Shown: positions 1 to 9,867, counted from the stretch's first letter. The stretch: DNA of 64,000 nt from Gracilibacillus kekensis (GCF_900143085.1 NZ_FRCZ01000001.1:744001-808000), one strand, 5' to 3'. The notes: a model not told the origin generated them from the sequence alone. Numbers and translations: made by a program.

Positions 1-113
1 CTGAGGAGAAAAACCCGCGGAAAGGGAAACGGACAAGCCGGAGCGGTTGTTACGCAGTTCTAAATTGTCATAATTACCACCAGAGTTATGTCGCAATTTA
101 GGAGGTAATTATG
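1..113. repeat. Partial nested inverted-repeat element (copy R1)
   Basis: This is the right half of the element found complete at 9267-9795 and 53889-54374, cut by the window edge. It contains the GGAAAGGGAAACGGACAAGC arm followed by CCGGAGCGG, and the outer arm around TCATAATTACCACCAGAG, which is the inverse of the left end of the copy at 48608. The element ends next to the stop codon of the hsp20 gene. Confidence 0.75.
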
Positions 114-117
114 GTAA

Positions 118-576
118 CTAGTCGATCGTGATGTTGCCTTTGTCTGTTTGTTTTTTTGGTCCTTTAATTTCTAATACACCATTATGAAAACTTGCTTTTG
201 CCGATTTTTTATCCACAGCGTATGGAAGTGTAATGGTTCGTTGATTGCGCTGCCGTCTTCTCTCTTTGTGATAATAATGATAAGCTTCATCAAATTTTTC
301 TGTCTCTTCATTATAATTAACAGAAACCGTTATTTGATTTCCTAGCAACTGTAATTCAATCTGTTCTTTTTTCACTCCGGGCAGGTCTACCTTTACGATC
401 CATTCGTCAGCCGTTTCCACAACATCCACAGGTATTTGTTTCGATATTTTTGCCTGTTCAAAAAAACTATCCATTCTCTCCATGACATTACGAGTCGGCT
501 TCTCATACAAAAAAGCATCCAGCTTTTTAATAAAGTCTTCTCCCCATTCTGGGATATTCCCCTTTTGTTGTGCCAT
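118..576 (-). CDS. Small heat-shock protein, Hsp20/alpha-crystallin family
   Basis: An ATP-independent holdase chaperone of about 152 residues. The alpha-crystallin domain occupies roughly residues 45-145: the segment ADEWIVKVDLPGVKKEQIEL opens it, and FHNGVLEI near the end is the family's conserved A-x-x-x-x-G-V-L signature. The first in-frame ATG is six codons upstream, but the ATG at 576 has an AAGGAG seven bases before it, so it is taken as the start. The N-terminal arm is short and rich in aromatic and charged residues, as in Bacillus sHSPs. The gene stands alone and divergent from metY. I could not identify a CIRCE or CtsR operator with confidence in its upstream region. Confidence 0.9.
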   Translation of the reverse strand: MAQQKGNIPEWGEDFIKKLDAFLYEKPTRNVMERMDSFFEQAKISKQIPVDVVETADEWIVKVDLPGVKKEQIELQLLGNQITVSVNYNEETEKFDEAYHYYHKERRRQRNQRTITLPYAVDKKSAKASFHNGVLEIKGPKKQTDKGNITID

Positions 577-662
577 GATGTCACTCCTTTCCATTTATTC
601 TTCAACTATATATTATGCAATTCTGAACTATTTGCTCATTTTGGAATTATCTGAATTTTCAA

Positions 663-691
663 TTGACTCCATCCAAAATATACCTTATAAT
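663..691 (+). promoter_or_regulatory. SigA-type promoter of the S-box/metY transcript
   Basis: TTGACT at 663-668 and TATAAT at 686-691 are separated by 17 bases, close to the vegetative consensus. Transcription would start near 698, about 15 bases before the SAM riboswitch. The -35 hexamer lies in an inverted repeat whose arms (TCAATTGACT at 659-668 and AGTCAATTGA at 694-703) flank the -10 box. Confidence 0.75.
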
Positions 692-712
692 GTAGTCAAT
701 TGAATCTAGCAA

Positions 713-829
713 GACTCTTATTTAGAGTGGCAGAGGGAATAGGCCCTATGAAGCCCGGCAACCGTCAGTTTGAAGCATCAAATTGAAAAGGTGCTAAATC
801 CTACAGGTTAGACCTGAAAGATAAGAGGA
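713..829 (+). promoter_or_regulatory. SAM-I (S-box) riboswitch
   Basis: The S-box core is plain: P1 arms CTCTTAT (715-721) and ATAAGAG (821-827), the GGCAGAGGGA kink-turn side, GAAGCCCGGCAACC, and the GGTGCTAAATCCTACAG block. The 3' P1 strand with following bases (AAGAGGAGG) can pair with CCTCTTCTT, the 5' arm of the downstream terminator, giving the classical antiterminator switch. SAM binding would therefore stop transcription of the sulfhydrylase gene. Confidence 0.96.
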
Positions 830-850
830 GGACGAACTTTGTATACACAG

Positions 851-884
851 CCTCTTCTTACTTTTAGTAATGAAGAGGTTTTTT
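851..884 (+). terminator. S-box attenuator terminator
   Basis: CCTCTTCTTAC pairs with GTAATGAAGAGG, followed by a run of six T. It lies between the SAM aptamer and the metY ribosome binding site and is mutually exclusive with the antiterminator formed by the 3' P1 strand. Confidence 0.92.
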
Positions 885-886
885 AA

Positions 887-2578
<1,692 letters not shown>

Positions 2579-2628
2579 AATTTCTCCCTGATTATTGTTA
2601 TTTATCTCCCCAAGATAAATATATATAA

Positions 2629-2670
2629 ATAAGACCACATTCCTTTCGGGGTTTGTGGTCTTATTCTTTT
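2629..2670 (+). terminator. Rho-independent terminator of metY
   Basis: ATAAGACCACA pairs with TGTGGTCTTAT around a short loop, followed by TCTTTT. It lies 50 bases after the metY stop codon. Confidence 0.9.
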
Positions 2671-2829
2671 GCTATCTATTTACCTATTTACCTCTCAAAC
2701 ATTCTTATGCTACAATACATATCATTTATCCCTAATTTCATCGCACGTTAAACTTCTTGATAAGTTTCGCTGTCGTTCCAGCATGATATCCTAAATGATT
2801 GCATATTGTATAACACAGTGGAGATGATG

Positions 2830-2857
2830 TTAACTGAGATTAATTAAAGGGTATAAT
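2830..2857 (+). promoter_or_regulatory. Candidate promoter of ypmRS
   Basis: TTAACT at 2830-2835 and TATAAT at 2852-2857 with a 16-base spacer, about 30 bases upstream of the ypmR ribosome binding site. The rest of the gap between 2671 and 2829 shows nothing I recognise. Confidence 0.5.
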
Positions 2858-2890
2858 TATTTAAGAGAATTTATAATGTAGGTGTTGTTC

Positions 2891-3784
2891 ATGCATAAAA
2901 AGACATATATCGTACTTCTAATCATTGTTTTAGCAATTTTGTCTGTTGTATTTCTAACGTTTATACAATCGGATCCACCACCTGATATAGTGGATCAGCC
3001 TGATGAGCAGTCATCAGAAGAAATTTCAGAAGAAGATTTAACTGAAGAATCAGGAGATGAGGAACAAAACTCTATATCACAAAATATTCAAGATGGTGTA
3101 AAAGAAGTTATTGATGCTCTCAACTTTTTTAAAAAAGATACTCATATCGTCGCTATTGGTGATTCCCTTACACAAGGTGTTGGGGATGAAACAAATAATC
3201 AAGGTTATGTTGGGATTTTAGAAGACCGTTTAAATGAACAAGATTACGATGTGACCTTTGATAACTTCGGAAAACGAGGGAACAGAACCGATCACTTATT
3301 AAAAAGATTAAAGGATGACCCAGAGATTACAGAATCACTTGAAGAGGCAGATATGGTGCTGATAACAATCGGTGCTAATGATATCATGCAAATCATGAAA
3401 GATAACTTTATGAATTTAACCGAAGAACCTTTTATGAAAGAACGCGAACCGTATGGTGACCGTTTATCTGAAATATTCGAATATATCCTTTCTGTTAATG
3501 AAGAAACAGATATCTATTTATTAGGTTTCTTTAACCCTTTTGAGAAATATTTTGGTGACATAAAAGCTTTAGAACAAATATTGACCCGTTGGAGTAATAC
3601 AAGCTTAGAAGTGACCAATCAATATGAACAAGTCAACTATATTCCGATGCAAGACATTTATCAAAATGAAACAGAAAATGTATTTGCCGAAGATCACTTT
3701 CATCCCAATAGCAAAGGATATGAATTAATTGCAGAGCGAGTGATTACTTATTTGGAAAATGAAATACAAGAAGCTCAAAATTAA
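2891..3784 (+). CDS. ypmR: SGNH/GDSL-family hydrolase, YpmR-like, membrane anchored
   Basis: A secreted or membrane-anchored serine esterase/lipase-acylhydrolase. After an N-terminal hydrophobic segment (about residues 5-25) comes an acidic linker, then the SGNH blocks: AIGDSLTQGVGD holds the nucleophilic serine, GKRGNRTDHLL block II, ITIGANDIM block III, and EDHFHPNSKGY the catalytic Asp-His pair. A GTG lies three codons upstream, but the ATG at 2891 is better spaced from the AGG stretch. The natural substrate is unknown. The gene is followed after 13 bases by ypmS, the same order as in Bacillus subtilis, which supports the assignment. Confidence 0.87.
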   Translation: MHKKTYIVLLIIVLAILSVVFLTFIQSDPPPDIVDQPDEQSSEEISEEDLTEESGDEEQNSISQNIQDGVKEVIDALNFFKKDTHIVAIGDSLTQGVGDETNNQGYVGILEDRLNEQDYDVTFDNFGKRGNRTDHLLKRLKDDPEITESLEEADMVLITIGANDIMQIMKDNFMNLTEEPFMKEREPYGDRLSEIFEYILSVNEETDIYLLGFFNPFEKYFGDIKALEQILTRWSNTSLEVTNQYEQVNYIPMQDIYQNETENVFAEDHFHPNSKGYELIAERVITYLENEIQEAQN

Positions 3785-3797
3785 AGGATGACAGGAT

Positions 3798-4403
3798 ATG
3801 AAAGAGTCTAAAATAACCAATTGGAAAAAACTATTCCTTTCTTTAGTATTAGTTAATGCTATTATCGCAATAGGAATAATACTTTTTGTGTTTTTGCCTG
3901 CACCTGGAGCAGAACTTCCAGAGAAAGTTTTTCTTGAAGACGAAGCAGGCGCAGAATTCACCGTGCAATCCAGCAAAGAAAATTTAAATGAATTAGTAAA
4001 TGCTTATATTGATAAATTGCCACAACCCTCTAATATTCAATACGCTGTTAAATTGGATGAGGAAGTAAATTTAATGGGTGCTGTCGAAGCTTTTTCAACA
4101 GAAGTACCTGTAAATATTACTTTTGAGCCAATTGTTCAGGAAAATGGCGATATTGTTTTACAAGCTAAAAGTATGTCTCTCGGTCTTCTGCGTTTACCTG
4201 AAGACCGAATATTACAATATGTCAATAGTCGTGTCGAAACGCCCGAATGGATTACCATCGATCCAAAGGAAGAACAAATTTACATTGCTTTGACACAAAT
4301 GGAACTAAGAAGTAACTTTCGTGTCAGAGCACAACAAATCGATCTTGAGAATGATAACATATCGTTTCGAATCAAAATACCAAACAAAACTTTAGGGCTG
4401 TAA
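3798..4403 (+). CDS. ypmS: YpmS family protein (DUF2140)
   Basis: A 201-residue protein with one N-terminal transmembrane segment (about residues 12-34, NWKKLFLSLVLVNAIIAIG) and an extracytoplasmic domain. The domain holds family features such as FTVQSSKENLNELVNAYI and the late SFRIKIPNKTL. Its molecular role has not been established. It is co-transcribed with ypmR, with GGATGACAGGAT before the ATG as ribosome binding site. The terminator following it lies in a repeated element. Confidence 0.87.
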   Translation: MKESKITNWKKLFLSLVLVNAIIAIGIILFVFLPAPGAELPEKVFLEDEAGAEFTVQSSKENLNELVNAYIDKLPQPSNIQYAVKLDEEVNLMGAVEAFSTEVPVNITFEPIVQENGDIVLQAKSMSLGLLRLPEDRILQYVNSRVETPEWITIDPKEEQIYIALTQMELRSNFRVRAQQIDLENDNISFRIKIPNKTLGL

Positions 4404-4408
4404 AAGCC

Positions 4409-4755
4409 TATAAGAAAAACCGGGAAAGTCCACCCGGTCCTTTTAGTAGTAATTTTGAAATGGATAATAGATGTAAAACCCGCTACGGCTTGCCCACTTC
4501 GCTTTCCAAGGGGCGTGTCTTCAGCTAACTTTTTTGAGCGGTTTGTGCTCGAAAAAGTTAGCTGAAGGGAAAACGCCACTGCATAGAAAACACTACGAAA
4601 GCTTGCTTGAGTAGATGTTGCACTTGTGCCCGTGGTAAAAGGGAAGTGGACAGCCGGAGCGGTGGATTTTTACATACTACATCTCAAAATGAATACTTTG
4701 ATAACAAATGCCCTGAAACCGTGGATTATATACTTTCCTTGCTTATAAAAAAGGC
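4409..4755. repeat. Nested inverted-repeat element (copy R2), subtype shared with 61.2 kb
   Basis: From the hairpin at 4419-4444 through TTTCCTTGCTTATAAAAAA this stretch matches 61176-61462 nearly base for base, except that the hairpin CTTCAGCTAAC...GTTAGCTGAAG (about 4520-4566) is missing from the other copy. It carries the family modules: CGGCTTGCCCACTTCG, the GCTTGCTTGAGTAGATGTTG block, and the inverse arm AAGTGGACAGCCGGAGCGG. The short open frame inside it has no gene-like features. Confidence 0.85.
4419..4444 (+). terminator. Rho-independent terminator after ypmS
   Basis: ACCGGG (4419-4424) pairs with CCCGGT (4433-4438) and is followed by CCTTTT. It is the 5' edge of repeat R2, so the repeat supplies the terminator. 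The copy at 61.2 kb has a weakened version. Confidence 0.75.
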
Positions 4756-4777
4756 ACCAGTTTTACATTTTGTCTAC

Positions 4778-5410
4778 CTACTCGGACAACCCATTTTGAT
4801 AGACATAGACCGCTGCTTGGGTGCGGTCTTGTACTTCCAATTTGCTTAAAATATTGCTAACATGAACTTTCGCTGTTTTCAGGGCAATAAAAAGCTGATC
4901 CGCTATTTCCTGATTTGTTTTGCCTTGAGCAATTAATAATAAGATTTCCATTTCCCTATTGGTTAAACTCTCATGTAAAACAGGGGTATGCTTATTTCTC
5001 ATTTTCGCCATCACTTTGGCAGTAACTTCTTTTTCAAAAACAGCTTCACCAGCGTATGTATCTCGAATCGCTTTTGCTATCACATCTGCTTTGGATGTTT
5101 TTAATATATAGCTCGAAGCTCCTGCCTCTAGTGCAGGATAAACCTTATCATCATCAATAAAACTAGTAACAATTAATATTTTTGCTTGTGGCCACTTTTC
5201 GATAATGAGACGTGTTGCTTCAATACCATCCATTTCATCCATCACCAAATCCATTAAGATCACATCGGGTTTTAAATCTAATGCTAATGCCACTGCGCTT
5301 TTTCCGTTGTCTGCTTCTGCGACCACTTCGATATCTGCTTGTGTCGAAAGATATGCGCTGACTCCGATTCTAACCATCTCATGGTCATCGACAAATAACA
5401 CTCGAATCAT
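4778..5410 (-). CDS. liaR: NarL/LuxR-family response regulator of the Lia/Vra type
   Basis: The cytoplasmic DNA-binding output of a cell-envelope stress two-component system. The receiver domain (1-120) has the acidic pair D8-D9, phospho-acceptor D54 in [12 protein letters not shown], and K104 in [11 protein letters not shown] LuxR-type helix-turn-helix follows at about 147-205 ([21 protein letters not shown]). The length of 210 matches LiaR and VraR. Its start overlaps the liaS stop by four bases, so translation is coupled. It is the last gene of a five-gene minus-strand operon. Confidence 0.93.
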   Translation of the reverse strand: MIRVLFVDDHEMVRIGVSAYLSTQADIEVVAEADNGKSAVALALDLKPDVILMDLVMDEMDGIEATRLIIEKWPQAKILIVTSFIDDDKVYPALEAGASSYILKTSKADVIAKAIRDTYAGEAVFEKEVTAKVMAKMRNKHTPVLHESLTNREMEILLLIAQGKTNQEIADQLFIALKTAKVHVSNILSKLEVQDRTQAAVYVYQNGLSE

Positions 5411-6444
5411 TCTGTGTCCCCTCCTTCGCTGATTAATGGAACACGGACTTCTATTTTCGTTCCTTCGTCAGGAATACTTACAATATTTAGGTGTGCGCCA
5501 ATTTCTGCTGCTCGTTCATACATATTGGTAAGTCCGTATGAACTCTCTCTTTTTTCTTCTAAATTGAATCCAACTCCATCGTCTGCAATTCGCAAGATTA
5601 AAAACGCGTCTCTTTCAATTAGCAGTACATCAATATTTTCTGCTTGTGCATGTCTTAATCCATTAGATAATGCTTCCTGCAATATCCGAAAGAGCTGATC
5701 TTCTAATCCTTTATTAATTTCAACTTCTTCAATTCGCCACGTTATCGCCATTGGAACTTTTGCATGTAATTCCTCCAGCAATTGCTCCATACCTTCTTTT
5801 AATGACTTGTCTTTTAGTAAAACAGGTCTTAAATGTAACAGTAATGCCCGCATTTCGAGTTGAGCTTGTTGAATCATTGTTTCAATTTGATGTAGCTGTT
5901 TTGTTTTCACTTCGCTTTGATCCGATTCCGCAGCCAAAACAGCTGAAACCAGCATTGAGGCAGCAAACAATTCCTGACTAACCGAATCATGGAGTTCTCT
6001 AGCTAAACGATTCCGTTCTTCAGAAATTACCTGGTTAATCGTTTCCTCTTGGGCACTAGCTCTCTCTTCTATTAATTTCTGTGTTCGTTTGGTTTGTTCT
6101 TGAATATAATTCTGCACTTCCTTCAGGCGATCCAGGACAATCTTCATTTCCTCATATGACAATGGATCTGAGAATGTCTGGTTTTTCAATAATCTGCTTA
6201 AATTCTTCTCTAAAAATTTTATTCGCTTCTGCCAAAATGCAGCCGCCACTGCTCCTATAATACAACCGAACAATATTGTCACTGTGGGAAGCATGATAAT
6301 AAAAGGAATTTCTAACACCTTAACCGTCCATAACAAACGAATGTCTTCCAATGGAAAGGCCAAGTAAAAAAAGATACTTAAGATGATAAATAATAAGAAA
6401 GAAAATAATATACTAGTAGAAATAATTCTGGTATATAACTTCAT
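5407..6444 (-). CDS. liaS: Membrane sensor histidine kinase of the Lia/Vra type
   Basis: A 345-residue HisKA_3 kinase. Two transmembrane helices (about 8-30 and 43-71) enclose a very short extracellular loop, the intramembrane-sensing layout of LiaS. A coiled region follows, then the H-box [16 protein letters not shown] with phospho-accepting H152. The ATPase domain has [13 protein letters not shown] (N box) and [10 protein letters not shown] (G1). It partners LiaR; LiaF, encoded just upstream with a four-base overlap, is expected to inhibit it in the absence of stress. Confidence 0.93.
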   Translation of the reverse strand: MKLYTRIISTSILFSFLLFIILSIFFYLAFPLEDIRLLWTVKVLEIPFIIMLPTVTILFGCIIGAVAAAFWQKRIKFLEKNLSRLLKNQTFSDPLSYEEMKIVLDRLKEVQNYIQEQTKRTQKLIEERASAQEETINQVISEERNRLARELHDSVSQELFAASMLVSAVLAAESDQSEVKTKQLHQIETMIQQAQLEMRALLLHLRPVLLKDKSLKEGMEQLLEELHAKVPMAITWRIEEVEINKGLEDQLFRILQEALSNGLRHAQAENIDVLLIERDAFLILRIADDGVGFNLEEKRESSYGLTNMYERAAEIGAHLNIVSIPDEGTKIEVRVPLISEGGDTE

Positions 6445-7157
6445 CCTCTTCTCACCTCAAGCTTTCCGGCAATCAATTGTGTATATATTTTGATTTTTTG
6501 AGGTGCTTCTTGATATCCTTTTGTTTGTAATTGAATTGTTCGGTTAAAAGCATTTTTTTCTTGATGGTCAAAGACTTCAATATCTCCAAAAACGATCGAG
6601 TGATCAATTGTTACTTCCACATCATAAGGGACAATTATCGTAATATTTCCTATTAAATGGCGAATGACCATAACAGATTCTTCTCTAGGTAACATCGTAT
6701 TATTTAAGTCAACAACAACATCGCCGACTGCGGATTGAATATTGAGATCCTGCCAGGCAAAAGCTTCTTCCGTAGTATGATATTTTCCAAACCACTTATT
6801 TTTAATCACACGGTCCTCATATAATGTTTCTTCGGTTACATCAATAAATTTTGGTCGATTTTTTTCTTTTTCTTTATTTTGATACCAATTCCAGACAAAA
6901 TAGATAATAATGACAAAAATGAAAAAACGGATGACAAACGTATTGATCACTGCCAGGAATATGAAAAAGGCGCCACCCCAAAAGATTGTTTTTCCGGTGG
7001 TAGTGTCAAACGATTTTTTCCCGATGTACAGTCCAAAAGCCCCTAATACAGCAAGAAAAAGGAGGCCGGTATCCAGAAATATAAATTCAATAAGTAAGAG
7101 CGCACAGCCAATAATGACTAATAATTGCAATAGATCGGAACTTGTTTTTTTCGACAT
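6441..7157 (-). CDS. liaF: LiaF-like envelope-stress inhibitor (DUF2154)
   Basis: A membrane protein with three or four hydrophobic segments in its first 95 residues and a soluble C-terminal domain (about 110-235) of the LiaF/YvqF type (VGDVVVDLNNTMLP, GNITIIVPYDVEVTI). In the family it keeps the LiaS kinase silent without cell-wall stress. An in-frame ORF reaches 7232, but GGAAGGAGG lies nine bases before the ATG at 7157, so the start is placed there. The hairpin at 7199-7227 would otherwise fall inside the coding region. Confidence 0.9.
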   Translation of the reverse strand: MSKKTSSDLLQLLVIIGCALLLIEFIFLDTGLLFLAVLGAFGLYIGKKSFDTTTGKTIFWGGAFFIFLAVINTFVIRFFIFVIIIYFVWNWYQNKEKEKNRPKFIDVTEETLYEDRVIKNKWFGKYHTTEEAFAWQDLNIQSAVGDVVVDLNNTMLPREESVMVIRHLIGNITIIVPYDVEVTIDHSIVFGDIEVFDHQEKNAFNRTIQLQTKGYQEAPQKIKIYTQLIAGKLEVRRG

Positions 7158-7198
7158 TTGAATTGGCCTCCTTCCAAATAGTAGTTTCATTATGTAAT

Positions 7199-7227
7199 AA
7201 AAAGGTACAGATTTTCCTGTACCTTTT
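7199..7227 (-). terminator. Internal terminator between pspA/liaH and liaF
   Basis: On the minus strand GGTACAG pairs with CTGTACC and is followed by TTTTTATT. It lies in the 135-base gap between pspA and liaF, so transcripts of the first two genes could end here with partial read-through into liaFSR. Confidence 0.8.
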
Positions 7228-7292
7228 ATCACAGTGTTATCACCTGTAAAACTTTCACTGAATAAAGCCTCACTTATAAGAATAGCATGTTT

Positions 7293-7922
7293 TTAGTTGG
7301 AATTTGTAGCTTTTTTTTCTAAATCTTGAAAACGGGCATCTAATGTGTGCAATCGATATTCGGATTGTACTCGCTGTTCAATTCGTTCAATATAACTTTC
7401 TAATTCTGCAAATTTTGAAGCACTTTTAGAGACAAGTTCTGTTTCTAACACTTTATTCATGCCTTGTTTGGTCCTGGCAACATTTTCTCTGCTTTTTAAT
7501 TCCAAGCGTTTGACATATAAATCTTTTAGTTTTTGTTTCATTTGAACATATTTGTTTTCTAGCATTTCCAAATCTTTAATTGCTTTATCAGACATTTCAT
7601 TCAATTGAGTCACTCTTACTTCGAATTGGTCTAACTCGGATTTTGCTTCCTGTGCTAATTCTGCTTCTTGCATTTCTTCCGCAAGCTGGAATTGACGTTT
7701 GCGTTTTTCCACCATCATTTTGGCTTGATTTAATTCTTTTGAGATATCTTGTTTAATCTCATACTGCTTTTCTACCAATCGTTTAATTTTCTTTACTTCC
7801 TGTTCACATTCACGAATATACTGATTAACATGTGCAATCGGATTTTGTTCCTCCTTTTGGTCCATTAAATCGTGTAAATCTGCCATCACTGAATCTTTAA
7901 TACGAGTAAATAAGTTTGTCAT
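7293..7922 (-). CDS. pspA: PspA/IM30 family phage-shock protein (LiaH-like)
   Basis: A 209-residue, almost wholly alpha-helical, charged protein typical of PspA/LiaH: long coiled-coil stretches from about 25 to 200 and an amphipathic N-terminal helix (MTNLFTRIKDSVMADLHDL). Such proteins assemble into large rings or spirals on the inner face of the membrane and protect it during envelope stress. The ATG at 7922 has AAAGGAGG ahead of it. The gene follows the small membrane gene by 23 bases, as liaH follows liaI. Confidence 0.92.
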   Translation of the reverse strand: MTNLFTRIKDSVMADLHDLMDQKEEQNPIAHVNQYIRECEQEVKKIKRLVEKQYEIKQDISKELNQAKMMVEKRKRQFQLAEEMQEAELAQEAKSELDQFEVRVTQLNEMSDKAIKDLEMLENKYVQMKQKLKDLYVKRLELKSRENVARTKQGMNKVLETELVSKSASKFAELESYIERIEQRVQSEYRLHTLDARFQDLEKKATNSN

Positions 7923-7945
7923 TTTAGTTTCCTCCTTTTATATAA

Positions 7946-8263
7946 TTAAAGCTTGTCCCATGTTAAGTAGTCATCTTTATAGTAATTGTCTTTTTCTTGT
8001 TGCCATTTTTTATAGGTGTAATATAAAACAACTAAGGCAACCACACCGATTAGTGCCGGGATATTTGATAGTGACATCGAAACACCAATTAATATCACAA
8101 TCCCCCATCCAACCTTTTTGCCAGTTGTGTCTGCTACAACAAATTTTCGAACACCATAATATGCAATAGCAACACTAATCAGTAACATAATCATTGGGCC
8201 TAGGTTTGCTAATAAAATAATTGATGCAATAACCGCTAAACAAATGAGTAAAAATGTTTTCAT
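7946..8263 (-). CDS. Small membrane protein, LiaI-like position (Lmo0954-type)
   Basis: 105 residues with hydrophobic segments at about 3-20, 22-38, 52-67 and 70-86, ending in a charged tail (KKWQQEKDNYYKDDYLTWDKL). By position and topology it is the analogue of LiaI, the membrane anchor of LiaH. By sequence it looks more like the Listeria Lmo0954 group, which is often mislabelled a flagellar basal-body protein. GGAAGGAGGG precedes the ATG. It opens the stress operon. Confidence 0.78.
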   Translation of the reverse strand: MKTFLLICLAVIASIILLANLGPMIMLLISVAIAYYGVRKFVVADTTGKKVGWGIVILIGVSMSLSNIPALIGVVALVVLYYTYKKWQQEKDNYYKDDYLTWDKL

Positions 8264-8336
8264 TTGTGTTCCCTCCTTCCATGACTTAATGATAGCTTGT
8301 CTAAAGAAATAAGATAACTGGCTAGAGATATATTTT

Positions 8337-8352
8337 CCTCTAAGACTTGAGG
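8337..8352 (-). promoter_or_regulatory. Candidate LiaR operator upstream of the stress operon
   Basis: CCTC...GAGG forms an imperfect palindrome around AAGTCTTA about 75 bases before the first gene of the operon. Position and partial symmetry fit a response-regulator site. I did not find a convincing -35/-10 pair next to it. Confidence 0.3.
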
Positions 8353-8373
8353 CTTATTTTTTGATATGCAAAA

Positions 8374-8399
8374 AAGAGCTAGTTCGAGGACCAGCTCTT
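8374..8399 (-). terminator. Terminator of the DPBB/DUF3889 gene
   Basis: AAGAGCT and AGCTCTT pair across a 12-base loop, followed on the minus strand by TTTTTT. It lies about 130 bases after the stop codon at 8531; the intervening 3' UTR is made of 21-bp repeats. Confidence 0.85.
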
Positions 8400-8411
8400 C
8401 AATCTATTATC

Positions 8412-8525
8412 CGGGCACTTTTTGATATATTTCGGGCACTATTCAGCATAATTCGGGCACTTTTTAATGTTTTCCGGGCACTTTTAGACGTAATACGGGC
8501 ACTTTTATCTGATAACCGGGCAATT
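8412..8525. repeat. Six-copy 21-bp tandem repeat in a 3' UTR
   Basis: CGGGCAC begins at 8412, 8433, 8454, 8475, 8496 and 8517, exactly 21 bases apart. Each repeat has a conserved half (CGGGCACTTTT, read as AAAAGTGCCCG on the transcribed strand) and a variable 10-base AT-rich half. The array fills the space between the stop codon of the minus-strand gene at 8531 and its terminator. It is too short-periodic and too diverged in the same unit to be a CRISPR array. Confidence 0.92.
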
Positions 8526-8530
8526 TATTA

Positions 8531-9157
8531 TTATAATTCCTTAATATCAAAGGAGATTACTCTTTCTGTAGTAGGATTGTAGACTACAGTTCCTCTTACT
8601 TTGATTCTTTCCTGTTGTGACTGTAGTGTATAATCATAGATTTCTTTAATTTGATTAGAAGCAGGTTGCGTTTTTTCTACAAAAAGATAATCAGTAACAT
8701 TGTAATTAGGATAAGCAGTTTGAGTTACCTCCAGTAAATATTTCCCCCATTTTTCCTCTTCAAGTTCTGGGGATGGTTGAAATTCAATGGCAAGTACACC
8801 AATCGATGGGTTTGCTCCTAGTGCTTCAAAAGCTCTACGGTGTAAATTAATGTTTGTGGCAGGTGCATTAGGTACAGTGTCGACAATAGTGACGATAATT
8901 TCTCTTCCGTTTTGGGGATTTTTCACTTTTAATGTTTGCCTACATTGATAAGGAGAATTGCTACTAACTGCCGCTGTCATGTATTGATTGTAGGACCAAG
9001 GAATATTACATTGTGTTACAGCTCCTCCTTCTGTCCATGTCGCCTGTCCTTTCATATAATTCTGTCTTACGTGATTTTGATATGATGCTTGAGTTTGTGA
9101 AAATGGGTATGGATAATAGCCCTGGTAAGGGTATCCATATTCGTAATTTGAGTACAT
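8531..9157 (-). CDS. DPBB (expansin/RlpA-like) protein with C-terminal DUF3889
   Basis: 208 residues in three parts: a Tyr/Pro/Gln-rich head (1-35, YGYPYQGYYPYPFSQ); a double-psi beta-barrel-like domain at about 38-130 (GQATWTEGG, TIVDTVPNAP, INLHRRAFEALGANPSIGVLAIEF); and a C-terminal DUF3889-type domain (YLFVEKTQPASNQIKEIYDY to VVYNPTTERVISFDI). No signal peptide is visible. The aromatic repeat head is reminiscent of spore-coat or surface proteins, an inference only. AGGAGG stands before the ATG. The gene is monocistronic with a repeat-filled 3' UTR. Confidence 0.75.
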   Translation of the reverse strand: MYSNYEYGYPYQGYYPYPFSQTQASYQNHVRQNYMKGQATWTEGGAVTQCNIPWSYNQYMTAAVSSNSPYQCRQTLKVKNPQNGREIIVTIVDTVPNAPATNINLHRRAFEALGANPSIGVLAIEFQPSPELEEEKWGKYLLEVTQTAYPNYNVTDYLFVEKTQPASNQIKEIYDYTLQSQQERIKVRGTVVYNPTTERVISFDIKEL

Positions 9158-9266
9158 ATTATTCCTCCTACTGAAAATCAGTTATTCAGAATAGTTTATG
9201 TACACCGATAGTTGTTTTGTGACAGTCACCTAAAAACAAAAAAATCTACTCATATGCAGTAGACAC

Positions 9267-9795
9267 AAACTGCGAAGTAAGCAGAGTGGTAATTTTGAAT
9301 GAAAGTATGTGCGCAACAGCCGCTACGGCTTGCCCACTTCGCTTTCCCGGGGGCATGCTCTTCAGCTAACTTTGAAAAGAAAAACACTTTTCAAAGTGGA
9401 TCTTCAGATCATGCTAATTCCCGAGGAGTCGAAGTGGACGCCTGCGCTAGCTAAAGTTCTACAATGGATGCAAGAGTTAAAATGATGACTACTATCTCAT
9501 CATCTGTAGAAAAGGCTAAGTTTATAACTGTTAAAACCGTTGTAGAACCTATTTATAGCGTAGGCCGCCCACTTTCACTCCTGTGGGAATGTTTTACCTG
9601 AAGATCCACTTTTTCAAGCGGTTTATGCTTGAAAAAGTTAGCTGAAGGGAAAACCCCACTGCATAGAAAACACTACGAAAGCTTGCTTGAGTAGATGTTG
9701 CACTTGTGCCCGTGGTAAAAGGAAAGTGGGCAGCCGGAGCGGATGACTAATAGGCAAACCATTTCAAAATTATCACGACTCTTACTTCGCAGTTT
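9267..9795. repeat. Complete nested inverted-repeat element (copy R3)
   Basis: The outer arms are AACTGCGAAGTAAG...GTGGTAATTTTGAA at the left and the inverse TTCAAAATTATCACGACTC...CTTCGCAGTT at the right, about 32 bases each. Inside are nested arms: CCGCTACGGCTTGCCCACTT with its inverse AAAGTGGGCAGCCGGAGCGG; two AGCTAAC/GTTAGCT hairpins with GTGGATCTTCAG; and a central pair GAAGTGGACGCCTGCGCTA / TAGCGTAGGCCGCCCACTTTC. The whole 529 bp could fold as one long hairpin. No gene is present and no clear target-site duplication is visible. Confidence 0.88.
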
Positions 9796-9834
9796 AATTA
9801 TAATCTGTCAGATATGTTACTCTTATAGGAAAAG

Positions 9835-9867
9835 AAAAGGCCTTTATGATGAACATAAAGGCCTTTT
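9835..9867 (-). terminator. Terminator of the papain-like hydrolase gene
   Basis: AAAAGGCCTTTATG and CATAAAGGCCTTTT form a 14-bp stem with a five-base loop. The A- and T-runs on both sides make it usable from either strand. It lies 24 bases past the stop codon at 9891. Confidence 0.92.

Noticed and set aside
4607-4849. Plus-strand open frame starting M-S-R-C-C-T-C-A-R-G-K, also present at 61317-61571
   Set aside because: It lies in the repeat copies R2 and R6, has no ribosome binding site, and in R2 overlaps the liaR end. Similarity between the two frames is explained by the DNA repeat itself.
8412-8525. Possible CRISPR array
   Set aside because: The conserved part is about 11 bases and the period 21 bases, far below repeat and spacer sizes, and no cas gene is near.
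8361-8582. Plus-strand open frame with seven-residue R-A-L-F repeats
   Set aside because: It is the translation of the 21-bp tandem repeat; the frame overlaps the end of the real minus-strand gene and has no ribosome binding site.
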